Assembly (NCBI GenBank): GCA_020403455.1
Contig: JADBXP010000010.1
Span: 160,699-224,698 of the forward strand
Reading direction: 5' to 3'
Source: Chitinophagaceae bacterium
Lineage (GTDB): Bacteria > Bacteroidota > Bacteroidia > Chitinophagales > Chitinophagaceae
DNA: 64,000 nt
Below the pieces are notes generated by a model. That model searched no databases. It was not told where the DNA came from and worked only from the letters and a program-made list of their open reading frames with translations. Numbering within the stretch: position 1 is the first letter of the stretch; each line of letters begins with the position of its first letter. This document shows positions 55,501-63,741 of the stretch, one piece after another. The position numbers and the translations under genes were made by a program.

Positions 55501-55802
55501 TTGAAGCATATGATTATTTCCACCAATTTTATTTTCAACAAGTTGCGGAACCTTTCGTGCATAGCCTGAGTGCTATAAAGATGCGTGAGGTAAGCATTGG
55601 TTACAACATTCCGGTTGAGAAAATGGGCAAGTTTGGAAAAGCTTTCCAGGGAGCAAGTATATCCCTGATTGCTCGCAATCCTTTCATTTTGTATAGAGAT
55701 GCCAAGAATTTTGATCCTACAGAGATCAGTGGTGTGTTTGGTGAAGATGGCCAGATGCCCGGAACCCGCTCAATCGGATTTAACCTGAAAATGACATTCT
55801 AA
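52554..55802 (+). CDS. susC: SusC/RagA-family TonB-dependent outer-membrane receptor
   Basis: This 1082-residue precursor has a signal peptide (RKIVPMLALLLFFGATVNAQ). A carboxypeptidase-regulatory-like domain (about 23-90: QGKVSDVSGPVANATIQEKGT) comes next. The plug carries the SusC signature PIYVVDGTL and VLKGANATALFGSRAVNGAIVVTTRKG. A long beta-barrel ends in the aromatic RSIGFNLKMTF. It imports oligomeric nutrients with SusD, using energy from TonB. The susD partner begins 22 bases downstream. No glycosidase, peptidase or regulator is linked, so the substrate is unknown. The pair ends at a strong terminator (57297-57332). Confidence 0.95.
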   Translation: MRKIVPMLALLLFFGATVNAQTVAVQGKVSDVSGPVANATIQEKGTKNIVKADANGVFNIRVKQGATLTISAIGHDNTEVTASSTYMNVDLKARADELQEVMVTTAFNVKKSQRTTPFSSQVIKSDQLNVIRQPNLNNALAGKVAGVQFRGQSAAKLNDQGFLRIRGGGSLSDVAPIYVVDGTLTNSFDINPDDVEDVTVLKGANATALFGSRAVNGAIVVTTRKGGSKKGIGIEVNQGLMFDRAAFLPNYQNEYGGGDGDWLTFNYVAGMPTEWQGLNGKKYRDFTDDASWGPKIDGSEYIPWYAFIPGHSKSGLTAPFVAQPNNVRDFWNTGITNNTNVSFTQSNGAGQNLRVSYTNQSIRGLLPNTKSIRHNLFAAFNMDLGKLFTLNANLTYTNQRINGDFNDGYSNNASGNFSQWFHRDLDINILRDFSNFKTPIGTIASWNFRRNPGAWNAAAPRNSVYGANYWYNPYTYFEQINNVQNRDRIYGDIGLTYKINNHLKVRGTIRTDQFNGNVENITPNILEFTGVQTGLLARYETSNTVNREWNFEGVVNYNNSFGDFVVSVNAGANRLSIRNRAVSANTNNGLNVPELYAISNSKTGPGISNSRSDQQANSLFAFGDVEYKKYLSLTWAVRNDWFSTLPANDNSLLSPSLGTSFVFSDFTKNALPWLSFGKLFGSWGRKPVALNPYELNLNYSVNPLLWGSNFLMSTPNVAPDANLKGSLVTTWEAGLDLRFAKNKIGLTLTYFFEDNIKAPLQVTSSGVSGFTAQRINAAWIQRQGIETELTARIISKKDFQWRANGTFSYLIDNPVKELAPGLSSILVPTNANNQPGGGAFGTRFARAFQIAGQQWGMLRGGGIKRNDAGQPLITTNGFSGGLGWYSAGDANKEWGSVVPRITGGIQNFLTYKRFNMAVSIDYQFGGKFFSLSEQWGNFSGLFSNTAGLNDKGNPIRNSVASGGGVRVTGVLASDGRTPYDSYVEAYDYFHQFYFQQVAEPFVHSLSAIKMREVSIGYNIPVEKMGKFGKAFQGASISLIARNPFILYRDAKNFDPTEISGVFGEDGQMPGTRSIGFNLKMTF

Positions 55803-55823
55803 TAACCCTTAAATGTATATACA

Positions 55824-57275
55824 ATGAAACGTATGAATTTCAAACAAATCGTTTTAGTGTTGGGGGTATCAGCCATCGGTTTTACGGGCTGTAAAAAGGG
55901 TATTGATGATTTTGGAACTATCAATAGAAATCCCAATGCCACCACCGTACCTATTACTTCTGCCTTACTGACCAACGTTCTATCGAATGCAGGTAATAAT
56001 GTATGGGGAGGTGCTACCAATACTACTGCCGGTCTCTATTGCCAATATATGGCAGAGACCCAATACACTGATATTTCCCGCTATGCTACTCCTACCATTA
56101 ATTGGGATGACACTTATGCAGGAGATTTGTATGACCTACAGAACATCATCAATACCAATACGGATGCCGAAACGAAAGCAACGGCAGCTCAATACGGTTC
56201 GAATGCCAATCAGATTGCCATTGCCCGTATACTGAAAGCCTATTATTTCATGGTGCTGACAGATTGTTATGGCGATTTACCCTATGCCCAGGCACTCAAA
56301 GGTGTAGGAACCATTCCTTATGACAAGCAGGAAACCATTTATCCCGCACTGCTTACAGAGTTGAAAGAGGCGGTTGCCCAGTTTGATAATGGTGCCACAG
56401 TTCAGGGTGATGTGATGTATTCCGGTAACACAACCAAGTGGAAGAAACTAGCCAACTCACTCAGAGCCATTCTGGCACTGCGTATGTCCAAAGTTTTCCC
56501 TTCGACCGGTCAGTTGGCAGCTACTGAATTTGCTGCTGCTCTCACTGCAGGTGTTATCGATGCCAATGCTGACAATGCCAATATCCCCTACCCGGGTGGT
56601 AACTACCGCAACCCGATTTACAACTATTATGTAATTACCCAGCGTTTTGACTATGCGGTTAGTAAAACCATGACCGACCAGTTGACCACATTGGGCGATC
56701 CACGCATCAATAATTTCGGCAACAACCCCAATGGATTTCCTTACGGATTAACCAGAAGTGATGCTTTGGCATGGCAAACCATCAATCCAACATTTGCTTT
56801 CTTGCTCGGATTCACAGCCACTCCGCAGACTCTTCCTTTCAGTCTGGTTTCTGCAGGTCAGGTATTCCTGGCCAGAGCAGAAGCGGCGCGCAGAGGTTGG
56901 ACATCAGAAAATGCTGCAACCATGTATGCATCCGGTGTGACTGCTGAAATGAACCGTTGGGGAATAACCAATGGTGCTGCCATCAATGCATATCTGGCTC
57001 AGCCAACCGTTGCATTGGATGGATCAGCAGCCGACTTTGAAAAAGTGGCTACACAACGCTGGCTTTCTCATTTCCCCGATGGAAACCAGGGTTGGGCAGA
57101 ATGGCGCAGAACCGGTTTCCCTGCGCTTTCACCGGCACCCGGACAAAGCAATCCAGTTCCCCGCCGCATTCCTTACGGTCCCAATGAGCCTCAGTTGAAT
57201 GCTACCAATTATGCAGCTGCTGCAGCATTGTATAGCAACAACTCTCAAAATGCCCGTATCTGGTGGGATAAATAA
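55824..57275 (+). CDS. susD: SusD/RagB-family nutrient-binding outer-membrane lipoprotein
   Basis: This 483-residue lipoprotein has a lipobox in SAIGFTGCKKGID (Cys near residue 23), followed by the SusD-like alpha-helical fold. Typical segments are ILKAYYFMVLTDCYGDLPYAQALKG, WKKLANSLRAILALRMSKVF and EKVATQRWLSHFPDGNQGWAEWRRTGFP. It belongs to the shorter SusD_2-type group, in which the C-terminal region is compact. It caps the SusC barrel at the cell surface and binds the substrate. It is transcribed with susC (22-base gap). The lipoprotein anchor depends on enzymes such as Lnt, also encoded here. Confidence 0.94.
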   Translation: MKRMNFKQIVLVLGVSAIGFTGCKKGIDDFGTINRNPNATTVPITSALLTNVLSNAGNNVWGGATNTTAGLYCQYMAETQYTDISRYATPTINWDDTYAGDLYDLQNIINTNTDAETKATAAQYGSNANQIAIARILKAYYFMVLTDCYGDLPYAQALKGVGTIPYDKQETIYPALLTELKEAVAQFDNGATVQGDVMYSGNTTKWKKLANSLRAILALRMSKVFPSTGQLAATEFAAALTAGVIDANADNANIPYPGGNYRNPIYNYYVITQRFDYAVSKTMTDQLTTLGDPRINNFGNNPNGFPYGLTRSDALAWQTINPTFAFLLGFTATPQTLPFSLVSAGQVFLARAEAARRGWTSENAATMYASGVTAEMNRWGITNGAAINAYLAQPTVALDGSAADFEKVATQRWLSHFPDGNQGWAEWRRTGFPALSPAPGQSNPVPRRIPYGPNEPQLNATNYAAAAALYSNNSQNARIWWDK

Positions 57276-57296
57276 ATCGAAGTTCCTAATAATGCT

Positions 57297-57332
57297 ACGG
57301 GGTCAGTGTTGAACACTGGCCCCGTTTTTTTT
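57297..57332 (+). terminator. Rho-independent terminator after susC-susD
   Basis: ACGGGGTCAGTGT pairs with ACACTGGCCCCGT across a 3-base loop; the stem contains one G-U pair. It is followed by eight T residues (57325-57332). This is a strong terminator for the sus pair. Confidence 0.85.
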
Positions 57333-57379
57333 CTGTTAAGTCAAGTGTCTCAACGCAACAGATACAATCAGGAAATGAT

Positions 57380-57387
57380 TAACTTTG
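57380..57387 (+). promoter_or_regulatory. Putative -7 element (TAACTTTG) of the DUF3467 gene
   Basis: An exact TAnnTTTG match, 16 bases upstream of the ATG at 57404, just after the sus terminator. Confidence 0.4.
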
Positions 57388-57403
57388 CTGGAACATCAAT
57401 TGC

Positions 57404-57712
57404 ATGGAAAATCAACCCGCCAACCAGTTCAACATCGAGATTACAGAGGAAGTAGCAGAAGGCAGCTATGTTAATCTGGCAATCATCACCCACAGTGATG
57501 CAGAATTTGTTATTGACTTTGTCAATATTATGCCCGGTACACCCAAAAGTAAAGTGAAATCCAGGGTAATTTTTACCCCTATGCATGCCAAGCGTTTCAT
57601 GAAGGCTTTGCAGGAAAATATCGGCAGATTTGAAGCAACCAACGGTACCATTAAAGACCTGGAACAAATTCAGCTTCCACTGAATTTTGGAGGTATGACC
57701 GGACAGGCCTAG
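57404..57712 (+). CDS. DUF3467 family protein
   Basis: This 102-residue protein belongs to a small conserved family found across Bacteroidota and beyond. The core is FNIEITEEVAEGSYVNLAIITHSDAEFVIDFVNIMPGTPKSKVKSRVIFTPMHAKRFMKAL. It is probably cytoplasmic, since there is no signal peptide, and probably oligomeric. The function is unknown. It stands between the sus terminator and radC, whose stop is 8 bases away on the other strand. A -7 element precedes it, so it is likely a single-gene unit. Confidence 0.85.
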   Translation: MENQPANQFNIEITEEVAEGSYVNLAIITHSDAEFVIDFVNIMPGTPKSKVKSRVIFTPMHAKRFMKALQENIGRFEATNGTIKDLEQIQLPLNFGGMTGQA

Positions 57713-57719
57713 TATATTT

Positions 57720-58409
57720 TTAAATCATTCCTTCATCAGCAAAGCTGAAATATCCCTCATGGCTAACGATGATGTGATCTAACACTTGTATGTCCATCAA
57801 AGCCGCTGCCTGTTTGATTTTTTGGGTTAATTGTTCATCGGCCCTACTAGGTGTTAAGTTGCCGCTGGGATGGTTGTGACAGAGCACCAGTGCCGTAGCA
57901 TCCTGCTCCAGCGCTTTTTTCAGGATGATGCGGGGATCAGCAACAGTTCCGGTTAACCCCCCTATGCTTATGGTTTCCAGTGATAAAATCCGGTTACCCC
58001 GGTTGAGATAAACCACTGCAAAAATTTCCTGTTTTCTGTGCTCCAACTGCGCTTGCAAATAATTGGCAACATCCTTGCTGCTCTGAATTTTTATCCGAAA
58101 ATGACCCGCTGCCTTTCTTCTTACCCCCAATTCCATGGCTGCTGCAATCATCACTGCCTTCGCAGTGCCCAAACCGGCAATTCTCCCATTGACCAATTCC
58201 TGGACACTCATGCCAGCCAATTGATTCAGGTCATTGTGCGCATAGAGTAGCATATTTTTAGCCACATCGAGGGCGGAATTTTCCCTGGTTCCATTTTGAA
58301 TAAGAATGGCCAGCAACTCCGCATTGCTGAGATGCTGGGGCCCCTGTAGTAATAATTTTTCCCTCGGCCGGTCTTCCCTGGCCCATTCCCTAATAGACAA
58401 TTTTCGCAT
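57720..58409 (-). CDS. radC: RadC/JAB-domain protein
   Basis: This 229-residue protein has the RadC layout. An N-terminal helix-hairpin-helix-like region (LLAILIQNGTRENSALDVAKNML and VQELVNGRIAGLGTAKAVMIAAAME) precedes a JAB/MPN-type metalloprotease-like domain. That domain carries the zinc motif LVLCHNHPSGNLTPSRADEQLT (HxHPSG...D). RadC was once thought to act in DNA repair, but its role is unproven; in several bacteria related proteins are linked to mobile elements. Here it is alone and surrounded by housekeeping genes. Confidence 0.93.
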   Translation of the reverse strand: MRKLSIREWAREDRPREKLLLQGPQHLSNAELLAILIQNGTRENSALDVAKNMLLYAHNDLNQLAGMSVQELVNGRIAGLGTAKAVMIAAAMELGVRRKAAGHFRIKIQSSKDVANYLQAQLEHRKQEIFAVVYLNRGNRILSLETISIGGLTGTVADPRIILKKALEQDATALVLCHNHPSGNLTPSRADEQLTQKIKQAAALMDIQVLDHIIVSHEGYFSFADEGMI

Positions 58410-58482
58410 GTGAACAAATTGTAATTAAGTCAATATAATTATTCCTGCATGAATATCTATCTTCGTTCATATTCACGGTTTT

Positions 58483-59439
58483 ATGAATCCTTCTGTTAAG
58501 ATTTTTTCAGGTACCGGCTCCCAGCAACTCGCTGAAAAAATTGCACAACGCTTTGGCGCTACCCTGGGAAAAATCAACATCCAGCAATTCAGTGACGGGG
58601 AATGCCAGCCCATCTTTCTAGAAAGCATTCGTGGTGATTATGTTTTTCTTGTCCAAAGTACTTGCTCGCCCACTGACAACCTGATGCAGTTGCTGCTCAT
58701 GATCGATGCAGCCAAGAGAGCCAGTGCTTACAAGGTTGTGGCTGTTATACCCTATTACGGTTATGCTCGGCAAGACAGAAAAGATAAGCCGCGTGTGGCC
58801 ATTGGCGCTAAATTGATAGCAACCCTCCTGGAAGCTGCCGGAGCTGATCGGGTAATTACAATGGACCTGCACGCACCCCAGATTCAGGGATTTTTCGATG
58901 TACCGGTAGACCACCTTGACAGTTCAGCCATTTTTATTCCTTATATCGACCAGTTGAGGTTGCCTAATCTCTCTTTCGCAGCACCAGATGTTGGTAGTAC
59001 CAACCGGGTGCGAGAAATCGCCAGTTACTTCAATGCCGAAATGGTTATTTGTGACAAGCACCGCAAAAGAGCGAACGAGATTGCCAGTATGGTTGTAATT
59101 GGAGATGTTACCGACCGGGATGTTGTTCTGGTAGATGATATATGCGACACCGGAGGAACACTTGCCAAGGCGGCAGGACTTCTCAAAGAAAAAGGTGCCA
59201 GAAGTGTCAGGGCCCTGATCACACACCCCGTTTTAAGTGGAAAAGCTTATGAAAACATTGAAAATAGCGTTTTGGAAGAGCTAGTCGTTTGTGATACGAT
59301 TCCCCTTAAAAAAGAGTCCCCCAAGATCAAAGTGATCAGCGTGGCCGACCTTTTTGCCATAGCCATCCGGAATGCTTATGAAAACAAGAGCATAACCAGC
59401 CTCTTCGTCCATTCTCAGCTGCGTGGAAGGGACAAATAA
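58483..59439 (+). CDS. prs: Ribose-phosphate pyrophosphokinase (PRPP synthase)
   Basis: This 318-residue enzyme makes PRPP for nucleotide, His and Trp synthesis. Class I signatures are KIFSGTGSQQLAEKIAQRFG at the N-terminus, FSDGECQPIF, GYARQDRKDKPRVAIGAKL (flexible loop), MDLHAPQIQGFFDVPVDHL, and the PRPP-binding loop LVDDICDTGGTLAKAA. It opens the prs-rplY-pth cluster, an order seen in many bacteria. The gap to rplY is 109 bases and contains a second promoter, so rplY may also be transcribed separately. Confidence 0.97.
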   Translation: MNPSVKIFSGTGSQQLAEKIAQRFGATLGKINIQQFSDGECQPIFLESIRGDYVFLVQSTCSPTDNLMQLLLMIDAAKRASAYKVVAVIPYYGYARQDRKDKPRVAIGAKLIATLLEAAGADRVITMDLHAPQIQGFFDVPVDHLDSSAIFIPYIDQLRLPNLSFAAPDVGSTNRVREIASYFNAEMVICDKHRKRANEIASMVVIGDVTDRDVVLVDDICDTGGTLAKAAGLLKEKGARSVRALITHPVLSGKAYENIENSVLEELVVCDTIPLKKESPKIKVISVADLFAIAIRNAYENKSITSLFVHSQLRGRDK

Positions 59440-59445
59440 CCCCTT

Positions 59446-59480
59446 TTTGCTCACTATTTCCCTGTTTTTACCTAACTTTG
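59446..59480 (+). promoter_or_regulatory. Putative promoter of rplY (TTTG-N23-TAACTTTG)
   Basis: TTTG (59446-59449) and TAACTTTG (59473-59480) match the -33/-7 pattern with a 23-base spacer. It predicts a leader of about 60 bases before the rplY ATG. I see no known leader regulatory RNA in that stretch. Confidence 0.45.
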
Positions 59481-59548
59481 CCGTCCCAAAACCGGTAGTA
59501 TTGAGTTCTGCCTGTGTTGAAGGGATTATTCATTAACCAAATTTTTTT

Positions 59549-60172
59549 ATGAAAACAATTACAATCGAAGGTCACCTGAGGACCGAGCATGGCAAAAAAG
59601 CCGCCCGCCAGATTCGCTCTCAGGAAAACGTGCCAGGTGTAATTTACGGGGGTGCGCAGGAGATTAGTTTTTATGCTTCTGCAAGGGCTTTCAAGCCTTT
59701 GGTCTACACCGGTGAATTCCAAACGGCCGAAGTAACAGTAGACGGCAAAAAGTATCGCTGCATTCTGAAGGATTTACAATTCGACAAAGTTTCGGATGCC
59801 CTCATACATGTAGACCTACTGGAACTGGTAGACGACAAGAAAGTTGTGGCAACTATCCCACTCAAGTTCACAGGAACATCCATCGGAGTGAAAGGTGGTG
59901 GTAAGCTGATCACCAAAATCAAATCACTAAAAGTAAAAGCCCTTCCCAAAGACCTGAAGGAATTCATTCCGGTTGATATTACCAATCTCGATTTGAATGG
60001 TAACATTCGTGTGGAAGATGTAAAGGAAGCGGGTATGGAAATCCTTAATTCCCCTCGTATTCCTATTGCTTCAGTGGTATTGACCCGTCAATTGAAACAG
60101 GAAGAAGCAACTGCTGCCAAGGCTCCCGCTGCTGCACCTGCGGCTAAGGCTCCGGCTGCTGCCAAAAAATAA
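59549..60172 (+). CDS. rplY: 50S ribosomal protein L25 (Ctc-type)
   Basis: This 207-residue long-form L25 binds 5S rRNA. The N-terminal L25 domain (about 1-90) contains RTEHGKKAARQIRSQENVPGVIYGG and CILKDLQFDKVSDALIHVDLLEL. The TL5/Ctc-type beta domain follows (about 95-185: GVKGGGKLITKIKSLKVKALPKDLKEFIPVDI). The C-terminus is a low-complexity Ala/Pro/Lys tail, a normal feature of the Bacteroidota protein. It lies between prs and pth and ends at a strong terminator (60194-60227). Confidence 0.96.
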   Translation: MKTITIEGHLRTEHGKKAARQIRSQENVPGVIYGGAQEISFYASARAFKPLVYTGEFQTAEVTVDGKKYRCILKDLQFDKVSDALIHVDLLELVDDKKVVATIPLKFTGTSIGVKGGGKLITKIKSLKVKALPKDLKEFIPVDITNLDLNGNIRVEDVKEAGMEILNSPRIPIASVVLTRQLKQEEATAAKAPAAAPAAKAPAAAKK

Positions 60173-60193
60173 ATTCCCTGAATTAAATGGTAC

Positions 60194-60227
60194 AACTGCA
60201 GGTCTATTTGGCCTGCAGTTTTTTTTT
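60194..60227 (+). terminator. Rho-independent terminator after rplY
   Basis: AACTGCAGG and CCTGCAGTT form a perfect 9-bp stem with a loop of about 9 bases, followed by a run of T residues. It separates rplY from pth, which must then use its own promoter or read-through. Confidence 0.85.
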
Positions 60228-60287
60228 GCTCATTGCTCCTTCCGAACCTTCCATTAAATCATGTATTTTTAATTGTTATTCATTTAC

Positions 60288-60890
60288 ATGCAACGCTTTC
60301 TTATCATAGGTCTTGGCAATCCCGGAACAGAATATGCTCATACCCGGCACAACATAGGTTTTGATGTAGTCGAGGCCTTTGTATCCATGCATGGCGGTAG
60401 TTTTAGTTCAGGCAGATATGCGAACGTAGCCACGGTGAAAGTCAAAGGGAGGGAGTTTGTTTGTATCTGTCCAACTACTTACATGAATTTAAGTGGCCAG
60501 GCTTTTCGTTATTGGATGGAGAAAGAAAATATACCGGTTGAGCAAACACTCACGATTGTTGATGATCTGGCATTACCACTCAATAAAATCAGACTTCGCG
60601 GATCAGGGTCAGATGCCGGTCACAATGGACTCAGAGATATACAGCAAATGTTAGGAACTGATAAATATCCTAAGCTGCGATTTGGGATAGGAAATAACTT
60701 TCCCAAGGGCATGCAGGTAGAATTTGTATTAGGAAGATGGCTGCCCTCGGAAGTGCCAATGGTGCAAGCTAAAATCAAATATTGCTGTGAGGTAATTTCT
60801 TCTTTTGCCCTCGCCGGCCTGGCTTATACCATGAATATGGCTAATCGCATGGAATTCAACCCGGAGAGTGGGACTTCAACCCCCCAATAG
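60288..60890 (+). CDS. pth: Peptidyl-tRNA hydrolase
   Basis: About 200 residues from the ATG at 60288; an earlier in-frame ATG at 60273 adds only five residues and is unlikely. The enzyme frees tRNA from prematurely released peptidyl-tRNA. Conserved features are FLIIGLGNPGTEYAHTRHNIGFDVVE with the catalytic His, the substrate-binding Asn in TYMNLSGQAF, the Asp in IVDDLALPLNKIRLRGSGSDAGHNGLRDIQQML, and PKLRFGIG. The length is standard. It follows the rplY terminator by about 60 bases. Confidence 0.96.
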   Translation: MQRFLIIGLGNPGTEYAHTRHNIGFDVVEAFVSMHGGSFSSGRYANVATVKVKGREFVCICPTTYMNLSGQAFRYWMEKENIPVEQTLTIVDDLALPLNKIRLRGSGSDAGHNGLRDIQQMLGTDKYPKLRFGIGNNFPKGMQVEFVLGRWLPSEVPMVQAKIKYCCEVISSFALAGLAYTMNMANRMEFNPESGTSTPQ

Positions 60891-61031
60891 TCATTTTTTT
60901 TGTTGATATGTAGAGAAGGGTAATTCAAGTTACCCACCTGTTCCTTTTTCTCCCATTCCATATACAATTTTTTCATTCTCAGCTCGTTCTACACTGAAAG
61001 GGCAAGTCATGCCCTGACCCAAAGCTATTGT

Positions 61032-61634
61032 ATGAAAATAATTTGTGTAGGAAGAAATTATGCAGCTCATGCACGGGAACTAGGGAACGAAGTGCCGGAG
61101 GATCCCGTTATTTTCCTGAAACCGTCTACAGCCTTATTACAGGAGGGCGATAGCTTTCACTATCCTTCTTTTACCAGCGATCTACATTACGAAGCAGAAT
61201 TGGTTTTGCGCATTGGTAAAAAGGGGCGCAATATTTCTGCCAGCGATGCGCTTCACTATGTTGATGCAATTACCGTAGGAATAGATTTTACCGCCCGGGA
61301 TGTTCAGGCAGCATTGAAAGCAAAAGGACTACCCTGGGAAAAGGCCAAGGCCTGGGATCAGGCTGCCATAGTAGGCAACTGGCATCCCATGCGGACTGGT
61401 CCGGTACATTTTTCTATGACAAAGAATGCGACAATGGTTCAGGAGGGCGATACAGAATTGATGATATTTTCTTTTGATCATCTGCTGGCACATATCTCTG
61501 TTTTTTTCTCTTTAGAGCCGGGTGACTTGATTTTTACGGGAACACCTGCCGGTGTCGGACCCTGTGTAACAGGAGATGTTTTGGAAGGATTTCTGGAAGG
61601 ACAATCAGTATTTACTTTAAACATACATGCATAA
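61032..61634 (+). CDS. Fumarylacetoacetate hydrolase-family protein
   Basis: The 200-residue protein covers the single catalytic FAH domain. It begins MKIICVGRNYAAHARELGNEVPEDPVIFLKPSTALL, has the metal-site Glu residues in LHYEAELVLRIGKKGRN and the Asp in VGIDFTARDVQAALKAKGLPWEKAKAWD, and ends LIFTGTPAGVGP. Related proteins act as acylpyruvases, oxaloacetate decarboxylases or decarboxylating isomerases; which applies is not clear. The stop overlaps the start of the E1 gene by 8 bases, so the two are translationally coupled. A role in 2-oxoacid breakdown is inferred from that. Confidence 0.92.
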   Translation: MKIICVGRNYAAHARELGNEVPEDPVIFLKPSTALLQEGDSFHYPSFTSDLHYEAELVLRIGKKGRNISASDALHYVDAITVGIDFTARDVQAALKAKGLPWEKAKAWDQAAIVGNWHPMRTGPVHFSMTKNATMVQEGDTELMIFSFDHLLAHISVFFSLEPGDLIFTGTPAGVGPCVTGDVLEGFLEGQSVFTLNIHA

Positions 61635-63717
61635 TAACCCCCATCATGGCATGCTGAACCTGACTACCTTATTAGATGCTTATCAGATGATGGTGACAGC
61701 GCGCACCATGTCTGATACATTCGCAGCTAATAAGAAAGATTGTCAATACATGTTTGCCACATCTCGTGGACATGAAGCCATACAAATAGCTACCGGATTA
61801 CAGTTACAATCCTGCGACTGGCTGAGTGCCAATTTCCGGGATGATAGTTTATTGTTGTCTTTGGGATTCTCTCCTTATGAGCTGATGTTACAGTTGCTCG
61901 GTAAGAAAAATGATCCCTTTTCAGGTGGCAGAGCATATTATTCCCATCCCAGCAGCAAAGATCCCGGAAAGCCATCCATCCTTCCCCATAGCAGTGCTGC
62001 CGGGATGCAGGCGATTCCATCTACCGGCCTTGCGCATGCTTTAAGCATTGCTGAGGAAACAGGTTCAATAAAATTGAGAAAAACCAAAGATGGCCAGTTA
62101 CCCATAGTGGTTTGTTCTATGGGTGACGTGGCCCCTACAGAAGGGGAGCTGAGTGAGGCCTTATTACTGGCAGCACAGCAGCAGTTACCTGTCGTTTATC
62201 TCATTCAGGATAACATCAATCATTCTTTTTCCCGAAAAGAGCAGCATCCCAATAATGGCTCCAATGATTGGTCTTGTATCGGCAAAGGGTTGGAAAGATT
62301 GAAGTGTGATGGCAGCAATTTTGCGGAAAGTTTTCTAACCATGCTTCGGGCCACCCAGATCGCACGAATTGAAAGAAAGCCCGTATTGGTGCATGCTACC
62401 ATTTCACAGAAAAGCTTTCAATCCTATGAATTAAAGAGAGGCAGCGATCGCTATCAGAAAAGGAGCGAGGACAGACCTCAGTTAGATCCGGTAGGAATCT
62501 TAAGAAATGTATTACTCGAATCCGGGATTTCTGAAGATGATATTCGGCAGATAGAGCAAGCAGTTCAAAAAAGGGTAGAGCACGATTTTTCCAGGGCACT
62601 ACATTCAGAGGATCCCGATCCTGCAACAGTGGAGGAGCATATTTTTGCGCCAACTCCCATTAAAGAGGAAATGGGCACAAGGACTCCTCAGCGTGGCAAA
62701 GAAATTTCGATGGAGGAGGCTGCGTTAAGTGCCATTGAGGAACTAATGACAGCTTATCCTGAAACTGTTGTTTATGGCCAGCAATCTGCCAGTCGTTTGG
62801 GTGGTCAGGCGGGAAGGATAGAGCGCTTACTTGAAAAGTTTGGTGAGGATAGGGTTTGTGATAGTGGTGTAGACGAAAGTTATGTTATTGGGTCTTCAGC
62901 CGGCATGAGTGCTTTGGGTTTGAAGCCGATTGTGGACATACAGAGTGCTGATTTTATTTATACCGGACTCAATCAGATGGTGAATCAACTTTCAACTTCC
63001 TGTTACCTAACGAATGGAAAGTTTCCGGTGCAAATGGTGCTTAGGGTACCTGTAGGTGCATATGATGGAGGCGGACCATACAACAGCAGCAGTATTGAAT
63101 CTACTTTGCTATCCATCAAAGGCATCAAAGTAGTCTACCCATCGAATGCTGCGGATATGAAGGGTTTGATGAAAGCTGCTTTTATGGATCCCAATCCGGT
63201 TGTGGTTCTTGAGCACAAGGGAATAATGAGTGATGCCGGTAAAAACACCGAAACAGCCATGGCCACAGAGCCGGATGCAGATTATATTGTTCCTGTAGGA
63301 AAAGCGAGAACCGTGTTGGAAGCGGATGCAATTATGTTGGAGCGGGGTATGACTTTAGGAGTGATATCGTATGGTATGGGGGTGCACTGGGCGTTGCAAG
63401 TAGCTGCCAAGTCACCGGGATTAATTGAGGTATTGGATTTGCGGTCATTGTATCCTTTAGATGAGGAAGCTGTTTTTGAATTAGTGCGACGGCATGGGAA
63501 GGTGCTGATTGTCACTGAAGAACCCCGCAATAACTCTTTTACGGAGGCTCTAGCCCATAGAATTACCCGACATTGTTATTGTTATCTGGATGCCCCTGTT
63601 GAAGTTGTGGGGGCACTTAATTTGCCCGCTGTACCGATGCACAGAAGTCTTGAGCAGGCCATGTTGCCGGGAAGCGAGGGTCTAGGTAGTCATTTGAACC
63701 AACTTTTAGCCTTTTAA
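61627..63717 (+). CDS. 2-oxoacid dehydrogenase E1, fused alpha and beta subunits
   Basis: This 696-residue protein fuses two subunits that are separate in many bacteria. The alpha half (about 1-340) has the substrate-gate region FATSRGHEAIQIATGLQL, YYSHPSSKDPG and the TPP motif GDVAPTEGELSEALLLAAQQQLPVVYLIQDN. The beta half (about 355-696) has YGQQSASRLGGQAGRI, CDSGVDESYVIGSSAGMSALGLKPIVDIQ and the C-terminal transketolase domain (VLIVTEEPRNNSFTEALAHRI). It decarboxylates a 2-oxoacid, most likely a branched-chain one, and passes the acyl group to an E2 encoded elsewhere. It is coupled to the FAH gene by an 8-base overlap. Confidence 0.93.
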   Translation: MHNNPHHGMLNLTTLLDAYQMMVTARTMSDTFAANKKDCQYMFATSRGHEAIQIATGLQLQSCDWLSANFRDDSLLLSLGFSPYELMLQLLGKKNDPFSGGRAYYSHPSSKDPGKPSILPHSSAAGMQAIPSTGLAHALSIAEETGSIKLRKTKDGQLPIVVCSMGDVAPTEGELSEALLLAAQQQLPVVYLIQDNINHSFSRKEQHPNNGSNDWSCIGKGLERLKCDGSNFAESFLTMLRATQIARIERKPVLVHATISQKSFQSYELKRGSDRYQKRSEDRPQLDPVGILRNVLLESGISEDDIRQIEQAVQKRVEHDFSRALHSEDPDPATVEEHIFAPTPIKEEMGTRTPQRGKEISMEEAALSAIEELMTAYPETVVYGQQSASRLGGQAGRIERLLEKFGEDRVCDSGVDESYVIGSSAGMSALGLKPIVDIQSADFIYTGLNQMVNQLSTSCYLTNGKFPVQMVLRVPVGAYDGGGPYNSSSIESTLLSIKGIKVVYPSNAADMKGLMKAAFMDPNPVVVLEHKGIMSDAGKNTETAMATEPDADYIVPVGKARTVLEADAIMLERGMTLGVISYGMGVHWALQVAAKSPGLIEVLDLRSLYPLDEEAVFELVRRHGKVLIVTEEPRNNSFTEALAHRITRHCYCYLDAPVEVVGALNLPAVPMHRSLEQAMLPGSEGLGSHLNQLLAF

Positions 63718-63741
63718 TAGGACTGATTTTCCTGAAATCAT

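Noticed and set aside
57720..58409. radC as a sign of a mobile element
   Set aside because: No integrase, toxin-antitoxin, repeats or change in gene character surround it; its neighbours are housekeeping genes.
60100..60170. Ala/Pro/Lys-rich repeat at the end of L25 as a possible repeat element
   Set aside because: This low-complexity tail is a usual feature of the long L25 form in the phylum.
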